Assembly: GCA_964195425.1 (NCBI GenBank)
Contig: CAXMOM010000004.1
Span: 93,244-157,243, forward strand
Direction of reading: 5' to 3'
DNA length: 64,000 bases
From: Glaciecola sp964195425
Lineage (GTDB): Bacteria > Pseudomonadota > Gammaproteobacteria > Enterobacterales > Alteromonadaceae
In this document: positions 51,701 to 60,085 of the stretch, piece by piece
How positions within the stretch are numbered: position 1 is the first letter of the stretch
Layout: the number at the start of each line of letters is the position of its first letter
The notes under the pieces: generated by a model
Told to the model about the DNA's origin: nothing
Seen by the model: only the letters and a program-made list of their open reading frames with translations
The model's database searches: none
Made by a program: the position numbers and the translations under genes

Positions 51701-54700
51701 TGCGTTATTGGCGCGATATCAGAAGTTGCGCCTGTGATATCAACTTTTGGCGAACAAGTTACGCTTAACAAATGGGAGTCTGAAGGCTCCGTCTGGAAGG
51801 TTTCTTCCGCTGATTCGCTTAATCAAACAACGGACAATGTTTCATTCGTTAACCAAGCGCTTTCCTCAAGTGCACAAACGATAGCCACAACCTTTTCACA
51901 ATACAAATTACGCTTTTCAGGATACAGTGAAGTAGGCGCTTGGGCCAATCAATATCAAGATATATACTTTGATTTTAGAGATAACAACAACGATCTGTTA
52001 CCCGATTATTGGGCCAACAAATATGCTGTGTCGAGTGCAAATGAAGACACCGATAACGACGGCATAAGTAATGCCGATGAATTCCAATATTGTACCTTTC
52101 CTAGTAATCATGACAGTGATAGTGACGGCATGCCAGACGGCTGGGAAGTTGCAAACAGTTTAGATCCTATTGCTAACGACGCTAACGATGACAACGACAA
52201 CGATGCAAGAACGAATCTTCAAGAATTTCTGGATAACTCCAATCCACAGCTTGTTGACATCAACGAACCGCCTGCCGTGCTTGCTGGCCAGAGTCAAACC
52301 GTAGATGAACTAGCCACTGTAACATTGTTGGGTTCTGCCTTTGATGGCGGCACAATTGATAGCGTAATGTGGATACAAACATCGGGTCCATTTGTGGGGC
52401 TGATTGGAAATAATGCTGTAGAAGCCTCATTTACTGCGCCAGCGGTAGATGAAACCACGGTGTTAACCTTCGAGTTTGAGGCCACCGATAACAGCAATGC
52501 GTCAAGTAGCGCACAAGTCGATATTACGGTGAATCCTGTCAATGCTAAACCCACTGCTGTGGCAGGCACCGATCTGCAGGTAAATAGCGCAGAGCTTGTT
52601 TCCTTAGATGCCAGTAGCTCATTCGATACAGATGGCAATATAGTCGCTTACCAATGGACGGTGCTCAATGGACAAGCTTTATTTCTTGGCGACTTTGAAA
52701 CGGCCATGACAAGCTTTATAGCGCCTGAAGTTGTATCTATAACGACCTTCGAAATCTCGTTGGTGGTAGTCGATAATCAAGATGCATCCGATACTAGTGT
52801 AATCAGAGTAACGGTTAATCCAAACGCAGATTTACCTGCGCTTTCTAACGTTGCACTGACACAGTTAAACGATACAGTTGTAGTGATTAGAGAGACTGAC
52901 GCAGACAACCTACATACTACATTTGCATTGCTATTAGTTGACCCCGCATTAGCAGGCCCAGCAGCAAGAGTTTATATTGCTACTGAGCGCACAAACGCTG
53001 CAAGCAACGAGATTGTCACTGATATAACTGAAGCAGCGCTGGACTGGCGAATAGAAAACAATACCTTGTTTATTGAAAGTTCGGCGTTTGGAACGCGCAC
53101 ACTTCCATTTACCGATGGAACAATTGATGTGAATGAGAACGTCTTAAGCCTAGGTCCAAGTATCGGTATAAACGCAAGAGTAGCTGAACTCTACAAGTAT
53201 AAATCGCTCATCACCGAAGATTTGAAGGGCTATCGCTTCACCATTTTAGAAAATAATAAAAACACCTTTATTGATTTCGTTACCGATACCCGCGCGTTTA
53301 TTTATAAACAAGGTAGCCTCGATATCCAGTCAGCCCAATGGGCATACACAGATGATGATCAAGGCAAACAGCTGATGCTAGCTATAGATCCTGAAGCGCC
53401 CACCGTAGGCAAATACGATTCGTTTAATACATGGGATACCATCGCAGATTTTTTGATTGTGAATGTATCTGTGTTGCCAGCAATTGATAAACCGCTATCA
53501 GAAGCAGTATTTGCTGACAATAACTTAAACGCTTGTGTGCAAGATATTGCCCAGATTAATAATTGGCTAAGCGTAAATGATTTTACTAGTCTGGATTGCA
53601 GTTCGTTAAATATTAACAATGCTCAAGGCCTTGAAAGCCTGACTGGGCTGGATTCTCTGAACTTAAGTGGCAACTCACTGGTGAATATTAACCTTTCACA
53701 GCTTAGCAAATTGCGCGAACTAGATGTAAGTAACAATCAACTGAATAGTATCGATTTCACTAACAATACGCTATTAGATATTGCTAAGCTCAGTAATAAC
53801 AATTTGAGTAATGCGACCATAGCGTATTTATCATCCATTTTCTGGGTTGATGACTTACGTTTTGATGAGACCGTTGTGTTACCCACGGGCAGTGATTTCG
53901 TGTTTCTGCTTACTGTTGATTCGCTCCAAGATTTTAAAATTTCTACCAATTTAAGTTTTGAGTATGACTTTTCAGTAGACTGGGGTGACGGCACCGTGAC
54001 GTCCAACCATACCGAAGATGCTCTATACACCTATGCTGAAGCCGGCGTTTATGAGGTCAAAGTTAGCGGAACGTATCCCGCATTGAAGTTTTGCGACGAC
54101 AATGACGGATGCTCTTCTATCAGAATGGATCTATTGCAATGGGGGAGTAATAGATGGCTGTCTATGGAAGGTGCATTTTCTGGATTAGCTAAGTTCAATA
54201 TATTGGGAACTGACAGCCCTGATTTGAGACTTGTTAAAAATCTCAGCTTTATGTTTTATAAAGCAACTAATTTCAATAGCGATATTAGCACCTGGGATAT
54301 CAGTGCGGTTACCGATATGAACTTTATGTTCGGTTTTGCCTCTAGTTTTAACGGCGATATTAGCCAATGGGATACTAGCGCAGTTAACAATATGGGAGGT
54401 TTGTTTCATTTTGCTTCTAGTTTCAACGGCGATATCAGCCAGTGGGATACTAGGTCTGTGACCAGAATGCACTCTTTATTCGCGTTTGCGACTAATTTTA
54501 ATAACGATATAAGCCAGTGGGATACGAGTTCGGTTACCTACATGGCAACGATGTTCTTAGGCGCATCTAGTTTTAACGGTAACGTGAGTTTATGGGACAC
54601 CAGTGCAGTTGAAAACATGAATAAAATGTTTTATGACGCAACTAGCATGACGGGTAATTTAAGTACGTGGGTTGTTGGCACAGAAGTCAGGCATAAGGAC

Positions 54701-54748
54701 TTCACCCACGAAGGCAGCATGTTAGTAGAGCCTATTTGGAGAGATTAG
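48788..54748 (+). CDS. Giant modular surface lipoprotein with PKD-like, Ca-binding, LRR and BspA/DUF285 repeats
   Basis: 1986 residues. The lipobox LLASCGGG (Cys20) marks a lipoprotein. Modules in order: a Bacteroides-like beta repeat region (50-110); two PKD/REJ-like domains (about 115-305, both with SYFWTQT); a fibronectin-III-like domain (305-400); a long unassigned beta region (about 400-1080); thrombospondin-3-type Ca-binding repeats (DTDNDGISNADE, DSDSDGMPDGWE, about 1090-1145); two more PKD-like domains (1155-1340); an unassigned domain; leucine-rich repeats (about 1610-1690); and five DUF285 repeats (about 1829-1953). It is probably exposed on the cell surface and could bind sugars, host or particle surfaces. 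No exported partner is adjacent. Confidence 0.85.
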   Translation: MKAYIKTISVLCALTLLASCGGGSSEPRSQSSDGTSQTAATVTVSTSLSAGGQISARQAVINKGASAEFTLTPNANHIIDNVSGCNGKLSNNIYVTGAVSANCTILASFLYVNQIPTVNTIAMQTVDEFSTVTLQANANDADGLITSYFWTQTSGVGVTIDDTSSAIISFSVPPVFQNETLEFLVRVADDAGAQASSSATIIVQHTNLPPMVSLQDDVTVSENSSLVLSATANDIDGEIASYFWTQTEGEVLVTSGKDTSLLRIEIADVDKQKQATFQILVTDSEGAIAVDTITLTMINDSEAPTNVVLVGATALSSTAISIDWLETTDNAIASNKITYSVHVSEQSDFLPNASNSKLRLIAQAIAQIEGLLANTAYYVIISAQDADNNISYSNELTVTTMAIDPAVNATQIFRNIDNVVVSNNSLIYPLSEEYLAPQVGEIIVSSSQNGILRRVTSVTVTDGIVEVTTEPAALNEIYDDVAINTTIKLIDIPEVSSLPGNIQRNMKLNGLALSNSMLNAHNSQRVLTWQDSQLVLSQVTYDLPPARASLSIQTNNDDTSQFAQDVIDKHLLIQGPKRVAFMPNKRNTLEISASVINDPSNKFEVFELSLVNVTHNRIAPLVANYNVRSLDITQTPDSTNRNLQLIWEPVQGDVDSKTAQPYIATFTAKVREKNCSTSCTKSIATLRVKIHVGDADIGPSAVLAFEMSDEITISGTGQYDFEPTLNVAAKIEGAVLTSAHATVQGFLDFQVNLEVVADAPGNVSGSTEFIRKSFSKILVVGGVPVTIHGDFILTGEYSAKALGQLNIEQALDIAYYFEAGFEYKDGNWDLVYTGTPELSYQLIGGAKSQAYAELKLVPEIKLRFYELDAGHIKFEPNIYGEVAVEGDFIGSSSLQINAETVDDYRFTKLSAGIGSDLKLRASFEAFDSSVSAWPDQSINNLMNFEVLEKTSLYGIPSITLIDEPALSFLNSCVIGAISEVAPVISTFGEQVTLNKWESEGSVWKVSSADSLNQTTDNVSFVNQALSSSAQTIATTFSQYKLRFSGYSEVGAWANQYQDIYFDFRDNNNDLLPDYWANKYAVSSANEDTDNDGISNADEFQYCTFPSNHDSDSDGMPDGWEVANSLDPIANDANDDNDNDARTNLQEFLDNSNPQLVDINEPPAVLAGQSQTVDELATVTLLGSAFDGGTIDSVMWIQTSGPFVGLIGNNAVEASFTAPAVDETTVLTFEFEATDNSNASSSAQVDITVNPVNAKPTAVAGTDLQVNSAELVSLDASSSFDTDGNIVAYQWTVLNGQALFLGDFETAMTSFIAPEVVSITTFEISLVVVDNQDASDTSVIRVTVNPNADLPALSNVALTQLNDTVVVIRETDADNLHTTFALLLVDPALAGPAARVYIATERTNAASNEIVTDITEAALDWRIENNTLFIESSAFGTRTLPFTDGTIDVNENVLSLGPSIGINARVAELYKYKSLITEDLKGYRFTILENNKNTFIDFVTDTRAFIYKQGSLDIQSAQWAYTDDDQGKQLMLAIDPEAPTVGKYDSFNTWDTIADFLIVNVSVLPAIDKPLSEAVFADNNLNACVQDIAQINNWLSVNDFTSLDCSSLNINNAQGLESLTGLDSLNLSGNSLVNINLSQLSKLRELDVSNNQLNSIDFTNNTLLDIAKLSNNNLSNATIAYLSSIFWVDDLRFDETVVLPTGSDFVFLLTVDSLQDFKISTNLSFEYDFSVDWGDGTVTSNHTEDALYTYAEAGVYEVKVSGTYPALKFCDDNDGCSSIRMDLLQWGSNRWLSMEGAFSGLAKFNILGTDSPDLRLVKNLSFMFYKATNFNSDISTWDISAVTDMNFMFGFASSFNGDISQWDTSAVNNMGGLFHFASSFNGDISQWDTRSVTRMHSLFAFATNFNNDISQWDTSSVTYMATMFLGASSFNGNVSLWDTSAVENMNKMFYDATSMTGNLSTWVVGTEVRHKDFTHEGSMLVEPIWRD
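54272..54646 (+). repeat. Five 75-bp tandem repeats encoding BspA/DUF285 units
   Basis: The 25-residue unit (FNGDISQWDTSAVNNMGGLF plus FASS-type end) recurs five times in exact 75-base steps. The second and third units are nearly identical in DNA (AGTTT(T/C)AACGGCGATAT), which points to recent duplication and possible copy-number change. Confidence 0.85.
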
Positions 54749-54780
54749 TATTTGTGCACAACATATGTCCACAAATACTA
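54746..54780. terminator. Hairpin after the giant lipoprotein gene
   Basis: A perfect 11-bp inverted repeat (TAGTATTTGTG / CACAAATACTA) with a 13-base loop starts in the stop codon. There is no T-run, so it is either a weak, possibly two-way terminator between convergent genes or an RNA-stabilising hairpin. Confidence 0.5.
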
Positions 54781-54831
54781 TAGCAGAGGCTATCTAGTGA
54801 TATTCGTAAGGTCACTAAATGATGAAACTAA

Positions 54832-55506
54832 TTAGGCTTGAGTAATAGGTAGCAGTGCAATTTCCACTCTTCTGTTTAGCCTTTTGCCTTCTTCAGTATC
54901 ATTTGTTGCTATTGCTTGTGTTTCACCAAATCCGATTATTTCTAATCTATCATTGATAACGCCGTTTCTTAACAAATAATCAGAAACCGACTGAGCCCGA
55001 TTTTCAGATAAAGTTTGATTCAGAGCGTCAGAACCTGTGCTATCGGTGTGTCCGCTTATAACGACTAGCGTTTTGTCAAACTCCTTCAACACCAGGATTA
55101 CGGAATCTACAACAGAAAGAAAGTCTTGGGCAATATCAGCATTTCCTGAAGCAAATGTAATATTACCTGGCATAATTAGATTGATATTGTCACCATCACG
55201 CTCAACACTCACGCCCGATCCGCGTAGCTGTTTTCTTAGTTTAGCTTCTTGCGCGTCCATATAATATCCAATGCCGCCTCCAATTGCCGCGCCACCTGCA
55301 GCAGCTTTCAGAATTCTTTCATTTCGTTTTCCGGCATCTTTGTCTTTGTTCGCTAGGTATGCGACAACAGCGGCGACGCCAGCACCAATACCAGCGCCTT
55401 TACCGGCCTTACTAACTTCTTTCTCACCAGTGTAGGGGTCGTAAGTGGCGCAAGAGGTGATCAGCATTAAACAGGACAGAGAAAGAGTTGCGCTTAACAT
55501 TTTCAT
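54832..55506 (-). CDS. OmpA-family lipoprotein with glycine-zipper domain (YiaD-like)
   Basis: 224 residues: lipobox LITSCAT (Cys19), a glycine-zipper region (GKGAGIGAGVAAVVAYLANK and GGAAIGGGIGYYMD), then a peptidoglycan-binding OmpA C-terminal domain (about 115-220) with VISGHTDSTGSDALNQTLSE, NRAQSV and GFGETQAIATNDTEEGKRLN plus RRVEI. The conserved Asp and Arg that hold diaminopimelate are present. It matches the YiaD/Pal-like group and probably tethers the outer membrane to peptidoglycan. It is convergent with the giant lipoprotein gene. Confidence 0.88.
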   Translation of the reverse strand: MKMLSATLSLSCLMLITSCATYDPYTGEKEVSKAGKGAGIGAGVAAVVAYLANKDKDAGKRNERILKAAAGGAAIGGGIGYYMDAQEAKLRKQLRGSGVSVERDGDNINLIMPGNITFASGNADIAQDFLSVVDSVILVLKEFDKTLVVISGHTDSTGSDALNQTLSENRAQSVSDYLLRNGVINDRLEIIGFGETQAIATNDTEEGKRLNRRVEIALLPITQA

Positions 55507-55756
55507 TTTCGTATTCCTTTATAAATTATGTAAATAAGATTGTAGATAATTCTGAATTAAGATTGGAGTATATGATGGCTTTAGTGTCTTAGTTTCGTGA
55601 TTTTACCGCTCACTCAAAACGAAAACAACATTGTTAACTAATATAAAGTAATAGTTTATTATACGCACGTATGCCGGTCAGATTTTTTGTTAGCAAGTGA
55701 TGAGCTCAAAGGTTTGCCAAAGCAAGAAACGGCGTCATCATTTATTATCTTATAAA
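55507..55756. other. Intergenic region between two minus-strand genes
   Basis: No gene or site was recognised here beyond AT-rich tracts that could hold the promoter of the OmpA-like gene. Confidence 0.4.
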
Positions 55757-56473
55757 TCACCGTTCTTGGAGCACCGTTGAGTTTGAGAATTGATACAGCA
55801 TATTTCTATATACGCCAATGTCAGTGACGTTCTCAGGGGTATTTTTCGAAGCCGCTCTATAGTTGGTTGATACCCTGTATTGTCCAGTGACTTTTTCGAC
55901 CTTGTGATAAGAGTGTCCATGTAACATCAATAAATCGCCTTTTTTGGGGCTTATGGTTATTGCTGCTGTTTCATCTAAGTTTTCATGAATGCTCGGAATC
56001 ATTCCGGTTAAATGTGAACCCGGCACCACTGTGGTTTGCCCGCCTGTGGTGTGTTGTGATATGTCCATGGTATACATTAATCGATTCAAATTGAATTTAT
56101 CAGGGTCGTCGCAAAGGCAGTCCTGATGCCACGCTTGACCTACCGTTCCTTTTTTTGAAAACATGACCATTGAATACTGTTCGTACCAACCTAAACCCAA
56201 AATTTGCTCGGTTAGCGCAACTAGCAATGGATCTTGATTTGCCTCGTTAAAACAAGTTTCGCCCTGCTGCTGCGGAAACCAAGGAATAACGTCCGCCCCA
56301 GACTTTGCAATAAATTCATCCGTATGCTCGAAATTGGGATTCATACCAAAATGTTCTATAATTTTGCGGTTATATTTTTCAGCCAGTTCTATATTGAAAA
56401 ATTCTGGAATATGCAGATACCCTTGTTTCCAGAACTGTTTTGCTAAGCCTTTTGCATCAAACGTATTGTTCAT
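55757..56473 (-). CDS. Phytanoyl-CoA dioxygenase (PhyH) family oxygenase
   Basis: 238 residues. The Fe(II)/2-oxoglutarate site is visible: His116-x-Asp118 in AWHQD, the second His in LLMLHGHSYHKV (His190 most likely), and Arg200 in YRVSTNYR for 2-oxoglutarate. TTGGQTTVVPGSHLTGM is the typical PhyH segment before the second His. Members hydroxylate lipids, ectoine or small metabolites; the substrate here is unknown. A DxC-rich loop (DCLCDDPD) follows the first His. It appears to be a single gene, with the OmpA-like gene downstream after 250 bases. Confidence 0.86.
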   Translation of the reverse strand: MNNTFDAKGLAKQFWKQGYLHIPEFFNIELAEKYNRKIIEHFGMNPNFEHTDEFIAKSGADVIPWFPQQQGETCFNEANQDPLLVALTEQILGLGWYEQYSMVMFSKKGTVGQAWHQDCLCDDPDKFNLNRLMYTMDISQHTTGGQTTVVPGSHLTGMIPSIHENLDETAAITISPKKGDLLMLHGHSYHKVEKVTGQYRVSTNYRAASKNTPENVTDIGVYRNMLYQFSNSTVLQER

Positions 56474-56699
56474 GTATCTTTTATACCTCTAAATAATCAA
56501 AAAACTAACACCGCGCATTCGTCACTTACCTCGTAAAGTATAACCGACTTGATGCTAGTTTCAATGGCGATATTAGTCGATAAAATATCAGTTGGCTCAT
56601 TACATTGCACTTTTGTAAACTTGACACGTATTAACGATGTTAATGTAAGAATGAATAATTTATGCCGGTCACTCAATATTGGTATTAAAAGGCTTATCT

Positions 56700-57569
56700 A
56701 TGAAAAAATTACTATCGCATGCACTAGTTTATTTATTTATGTTTGCTCTGTTCTCTGTCGCAACGGTTAATGCTGCGCCGGTGTTTAAAATCACTAAGGA
56801 CGGCGAAACTATTTATATTGGAGGCACTTTCCACTTACTTACCGAAAGCGACTACCCTTTGCCTGAAGCATTTGAAAAGGCCTATGCGCAAGCTGATGAA
56901 ATATATTTTGAGACTGATATTAACGAACTTGATACTCCTGATTTTCAGCGCAAATTTTTTGATGTCATATTGTATAAAGACGGAAAAACACTGCAATCAG
57001 GCTTAGATGCAGTAACGTATGCGCGGCTTGTTGCATATGCTAAATCGAGACAGTTAGATCCCATGCAACTTAATGTTTTAAACCCAACTGGCATTATGCT
57101 CACTATCACTATTATGGAATATCAAGCGCGCGGCTTTGTTGCCGAAGGGGTAGATAAATTTTACTTTGAAAGGGCTCAAGAAGATAATAAAACGATTGGT
57201 TGGTTCGAAACGCCAGATGAACAATTAGCCGTAATAGATGGTTTTGACAATGATGACCCTAATTCTTTGATTAACTACACCTTGGATGAAATAAATAATA
57301 TCGATGGGATTGTCAAAGGTTTGCACAATAGTTGGCGTAACGGCGATATGGATGGTTTAGTCAAGCTAGGAATAGACAGTTTCGCAGATTATCCAGACAT
57401 TTACGAGTTAGTGTTGGTGGACAGAAACAACAGTTGGATGCAAAAAATTGAGGCTATGTTTGGTGATAAAGGCACTGAATTTGTATTGGTGGGCGCGCTT
57501 CACTTACCCGGCAAAGATGGCGTGCTGACGCAGCTAGAGAAAAAAGGATATACCGTCGAACAGCTTTAA
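56700..57569 (+). CDS. TraB/GumN-family exported protein
   Basis: 289 residues from the ATG opening the signal peptide MKKLLSHALVYLFMFALFSV (cut near VNAAP), with AAAGG eight to ten bases upstream. The TraB/GumN pattern is present: IYIGGTFHLL near the N-terminus, EIYFETDI, and FVLVGALHLPGKDGVLTQLE plus KKGYTV at the end. The paired G-T-H and G-A-H-L-G motifs resemble the Tiki-type metalloprotease-like active site (two GX2H and a Glu), so a periplasmic hydrolase is possible. It has its own terminator. Confidence 0.85.
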   Translation: MKKLLSHALVYLFMFALFSVATVNAAPVFKITKDGETIYIGGTFHLLTESDYPLPEAFEKAYAQADEIYFETDINELDTPDFQRKFFDVILYKDGKTLQSGLDAVTYARLVAYAKSRQLDPMQLNVLNPTGIMLTITIMEYQARGFVAEGVDKFYFERAQEDNKTIGWFETPDEQLAVIDGFDNDDPNSLINYTLDEINNIDGIVKGLHNSWRNGDMDGLVKLGIDSFADYPDIYELVLVDRNNSWMQKIEAMFGDKGTEFVLVGALHLPGKDGVLTQLEKKGYTVEQL

Positions 57570-57600
57570 TTATTGAGTGAAACGACGGTTCGCTAGTGTA

Positions 57601-57640
57601 AAACGCTTAGCTAAGGCATTGTATTTGCTAGGCGTTTTTT
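57601..57640 (+). terminator. Rho-independent terminator of the GumN-like gene
   Basis: Stem AAACGCTTAGC / GCTAGGCGTTT (one T-G pair) with a 15-base loop, then six Ts, lies about 30 bases after the stop. Confidence 0.85.
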
Positions 57641-57724
57641 AAAAGAGTTTTACAAGGTTATGATATAAAGAGTTTCTTTAGCTCTCTATAGGTGCTCTTT
57701 GCAAGGACCTTGCACACAATCTTA

Positions 57725-58030
57725 CTACAAGGTCTTTTTAAACTGGGAAAGTGTTGTCAGCAAAAGCTCTATTTTTTTAACAATGACCGGAAGCTCATCA
57801 TTCAATTTTTTTTGGTCAGCCTCTACCAAAGGAGCGACTTCACCTGCCAACTCCTCTACATACGGACCGAAACGTTTACTGCGTGTGCTAAAGCCTGAAC
57901 CATCAACAAAAATAGTCTCAAACTTACCTTTGCCTTTAGATTGTAGTGTATTTAAGGCAGTGTCGGCGTCTACCGCTTTGCGATATATAACACGCAAATT
58001 CTCATTTAACGCCTCTATTATTTTATTCAT
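57725..58030 (-). CDS. Conserved helical protein of unknown function
   Basis: 101 residues, predicted mostly helical: MNKIIEALNENLRVIYRKAV, DADTALNTLQSKGKGKFETI, a short loop with SGFSTRSKRFGPYVEELAGE, and a helix LPVIVKKIELLLTTLSQFKK. I do not recognise a family. The F.TRS.RF..YV.EL pattern resembles part of the primosomal protein PriC, but this is too weak to name it. AAGGGG lies upstream of the ATG as ribosome-binding site. It is cytoplasmic, with no signal peptide or membrane segment. Confidence 0.65.
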   Translation of the reverse strand: MNKIIEALNENLRVIYRKAVDADTALNTLQSKGKGKFETIFVDGSGFSTRSKRFGPYVEELAGEVAPLVEADQKKLNDELPVIVKKIELLLTTLSQFKKTL

Positions 58031-58120
58031 GAAACCCCTTAAATTGCCGATATTATCCTAGCGGGCAATTGTGCCTGTATTTGGTTTTTGCTACAAGCAA
58101 ATAACGAAAAAGGAAACGCA

Positions 58121-58297
58121 ATGGATATACAAGGTTCATCTGGCGTTGCGCTTTCTCTTATGGTGAAGTCTGCCCAAATGGCAAACAATCAGCAAAAGCA
58201 GGAAGGGCAAGCGGTTTTAGAACTGCTTGAGTCAGCACAATCTGTTTCAATGCCAAGTACTGCTAGTGTAGGTAGTAGTGTTAATACTTACGCCTGA
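58121..58297 (+). CDS. YjfB-like putative motility protein
   Basis: 58 residues from MDIQGSSGVALSLMVKSAQM, preceded by AAAGGAAA. The pattern (MDI, small residues, a Gln-rich helix NNQQKQEGQAVLELLESAQS, then VGSSVNTYA) fits the YjfB_motility family of short proteins of unknown role, in which the end reads VG..VN..A. It lies between a minus-strand unknown gene and epmB and is convergent with epmB only four bases away. Confidence 0.65.
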   Translation: MDIQGSSGVALSLMVKSAQMANNQQKQEGQAVLELLESAQSVSMPSTASVGSSVNTYA

Positions 58298-58300
58298 AAG

Positions 58301-59404
58301 TTAAGGCTCGAGTCCTAAATCGATTGGTGTCTTACCGGGTTGTCCAGGCAGTTCTTGAACTAGCTTAGGCACCAAAAAGCCCGGTAAGCGCTTTATTACA
58401 TCGGCCATAATATTCTTTGCCTCGGTTTTACTCACATCAAAATGCGAAGCACCTTTTACTGGGTCTAATATATGCAAATAGTAGGGTAAAATATTAGCGT
58501 TAAACAAGGCTTCACTCAATTCGCAAATAATATCTGAACTATCATTGACGTTTTTTAGCAATACCGACTGATTGAGCAAGGTAACACCGGCCTGCATAAG
58601 TGCTTTTGTTTTTTCTATCAATGCATCGCTTACTTCATTTTTATGGTTAATATGCAAAACAATTACGGGTTTAACTCGCAAATCTTTTAGCCAAGCGATG
58701 AAGTCATCATTTACTCTAGATGGGATAACCACGGGCAGGCGAGTATGTATACGTAGTCTTTTTACATGCGCAATTTCATCAAGCTGCTTGGCGAGTTTGG
58801 CGAGCTGTTGATCGTTCGCCATTAAGGGGTCGCCACCTGAAAATATTACCTCGTTAATGCTAGTGTCTTTTTTTACGTAGTCTATCGCCGACTGATATTG
58901 AGCTTGGCCTAGTTGGTTATCTTGATAAGGGAAATGGCGTCTAAAACAATACCTACAATTGACAGCGCATCCGCCCCTTACAATTAACAAAATACGACTC
59001 TTATACTTGTGGATTAGGCCTGCTGTTGGTCCCCCTTGTTCTTGTAATGGGTCGCTCACAAAGCCCAATTTTTTTATAAACTCGGCCTGCTGCGGAACAA
59101 CTTGCTGAAGTAAGGGATCGTGCCAATTTCCAGCTTGCATTAGGTCGGCAAATGGCTTTGGAACACGCATAGGGAAGAGGGTGCGTGCTTGGCTATGCTG
59201 TTCTACAATACTGAGTACGTTTTTGCTGGGGATAACAGTTTGCTTTATAGGGTTTTCAGACTCATTTATGTTCACAGCACTTGGCAATGAATTAGGGTCA
59301 ATGTGCAAGTATTCGAGGAGTGAATGTAGCGTAGTAAAAGAATTAGCTAATTCTTTTTGCCAATGTGTCTCTACAGACGGCGTTTTTTTAGGTATTATTG
59401 GCAT
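58301..59404 (-). CDS. epmB: EF-P lysine 2,3-aminomutase EpmB
   Basis: 367 residues. The radical-SAM cluster motif is C146-AVN-C150-RY-C153, followed by FRRHFPY, the KamA/EpmB form. FSGGDPLMANDQQL and HTRLPVVIPSRV complete the SAM and substrate region. EpmB turns (S)-alpha-lysine into (R)-beta-lysine, which EpmA then attaches to EF-P. It is divergent from efp with only 35 bases between start codons, the same arrangement as in E. coli. The shorter C-terminus fits EpmB rather than true lysine aminomutases. Confidence 0.95.
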   Translation of the reverse strand: MPIIPKKTPSVETHWQKELANSFTTLHSLLEYLHIDPNSLPSAVNINESENPIKQTVIPSKNVLSIVEQHSQARTLFPMRVPKPFADLMQAGNWHDPLLQQVVPQQAEFIKKLGFVSDPLQEQGGPTAGLIHKYKSRILLIVRGGCAVNCRYCFRRHFPYQDNQLGQAQYQSAIDYVKKDTSINEVIFSGGDPLMANDQQLAKLAKQLDEIAHVKRLRIHTRLPVVIPSRVNDDFIAWLKDLRVKPVIVLHINHKNEVSDALIEKTKALMQAGVTLLNQSVLLKNVNDSSDIICELSEALFNANILPYYLHILDPVKGASHFDVSKTEAKNIMADVIKRLPGFLVPKLVQELPGQPGKTPIDLGLEP

Positions 59405-59439
59405 GTTAATATTAATGACCCACAGTATCAGAGGATTGA

Positions 59440-60009
59440 ATGGCTAATTTCAGTACAAACGAATTTAAAGCTGGCCTAAAAATAATGATGGATGGCGAGC
59501 CTTGTAACATTTTAGAAAACGAATATGTAAAGCCGGGCAAAGGCCAAGCATTCAACCGAACAAAAATACGCAAATTAGTATCGGGGAAAACCCTTGAAAA
59601 AACATGGCGTTCTGGCGAAACAGTTGAAGCCGCCGACGTAATGGATACTGAATTAGCATACTTGTACACCGACGGTGAATTTTGGCATTTCATGAACAAC
59701 GAAACCTTCGAGCAAATTGCCGCGGATGAAAAAGCGGTAGGCGAAAATGTTAAATGGTTAGTTGAAAATGACATTTGCACGCTAACCTTGTTCAATGGTA
59801 GCCCAATTGTGGTCACGCCACCAAATTTTGTTGAAATAGAAATTGTAGAAACAGACCCCGGATTGAAGGGCGACACTGCAGGTACAGGCGGCAAACCCGC
59901 GACCCTATCTACCGGCGCTGTTGTACGTGTTCCTTTATTTGTGCAAAGAGGTGAAGTTGTAAAAGTTGATACCAGAAGCGGTGAATATGCTTCTCGTGCA
60001 CAAAAATAG
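59440..60009 (+). CDS. efp: Elongation factor P
   Basis: 189 residues (E. coli 188). The modified loop is KPGKGQA with Lys34, the site of beta-lysylation; the presence of epmA and epmB on either side agrees. The three OB/KOW domains follow, ending with GAVVRVPLFVQRGEVVKVDT and RSGEYASRA. EF-P rescues ribosomes stalled at polyproline stretches. Confidence 0.97.
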   Translation: MANFSTNEFKAGLKIMMDGEPCNILENEYVKPGKGQAFNRTKIRKLVSGKTLEKTWRSGETVEAADVMDTELAYLYTDGEFWHFMNNETFEQIAADEKAVGENVKWLVENDICTLTLFNGSPIVVTPPNFVEIEIVETDPGLKGDTAGTGGKPATLSTGAVVRVPLFVQRGEVVKVDTRSGEYASRAQK

Positions 60010-60085
60010 CCTGCTTGTGTTCATTCGATAGTAAAGTGAAGTATAGATTGCTCGTAGAGTTGTATATAAGCTTGGTCACTCTTTA

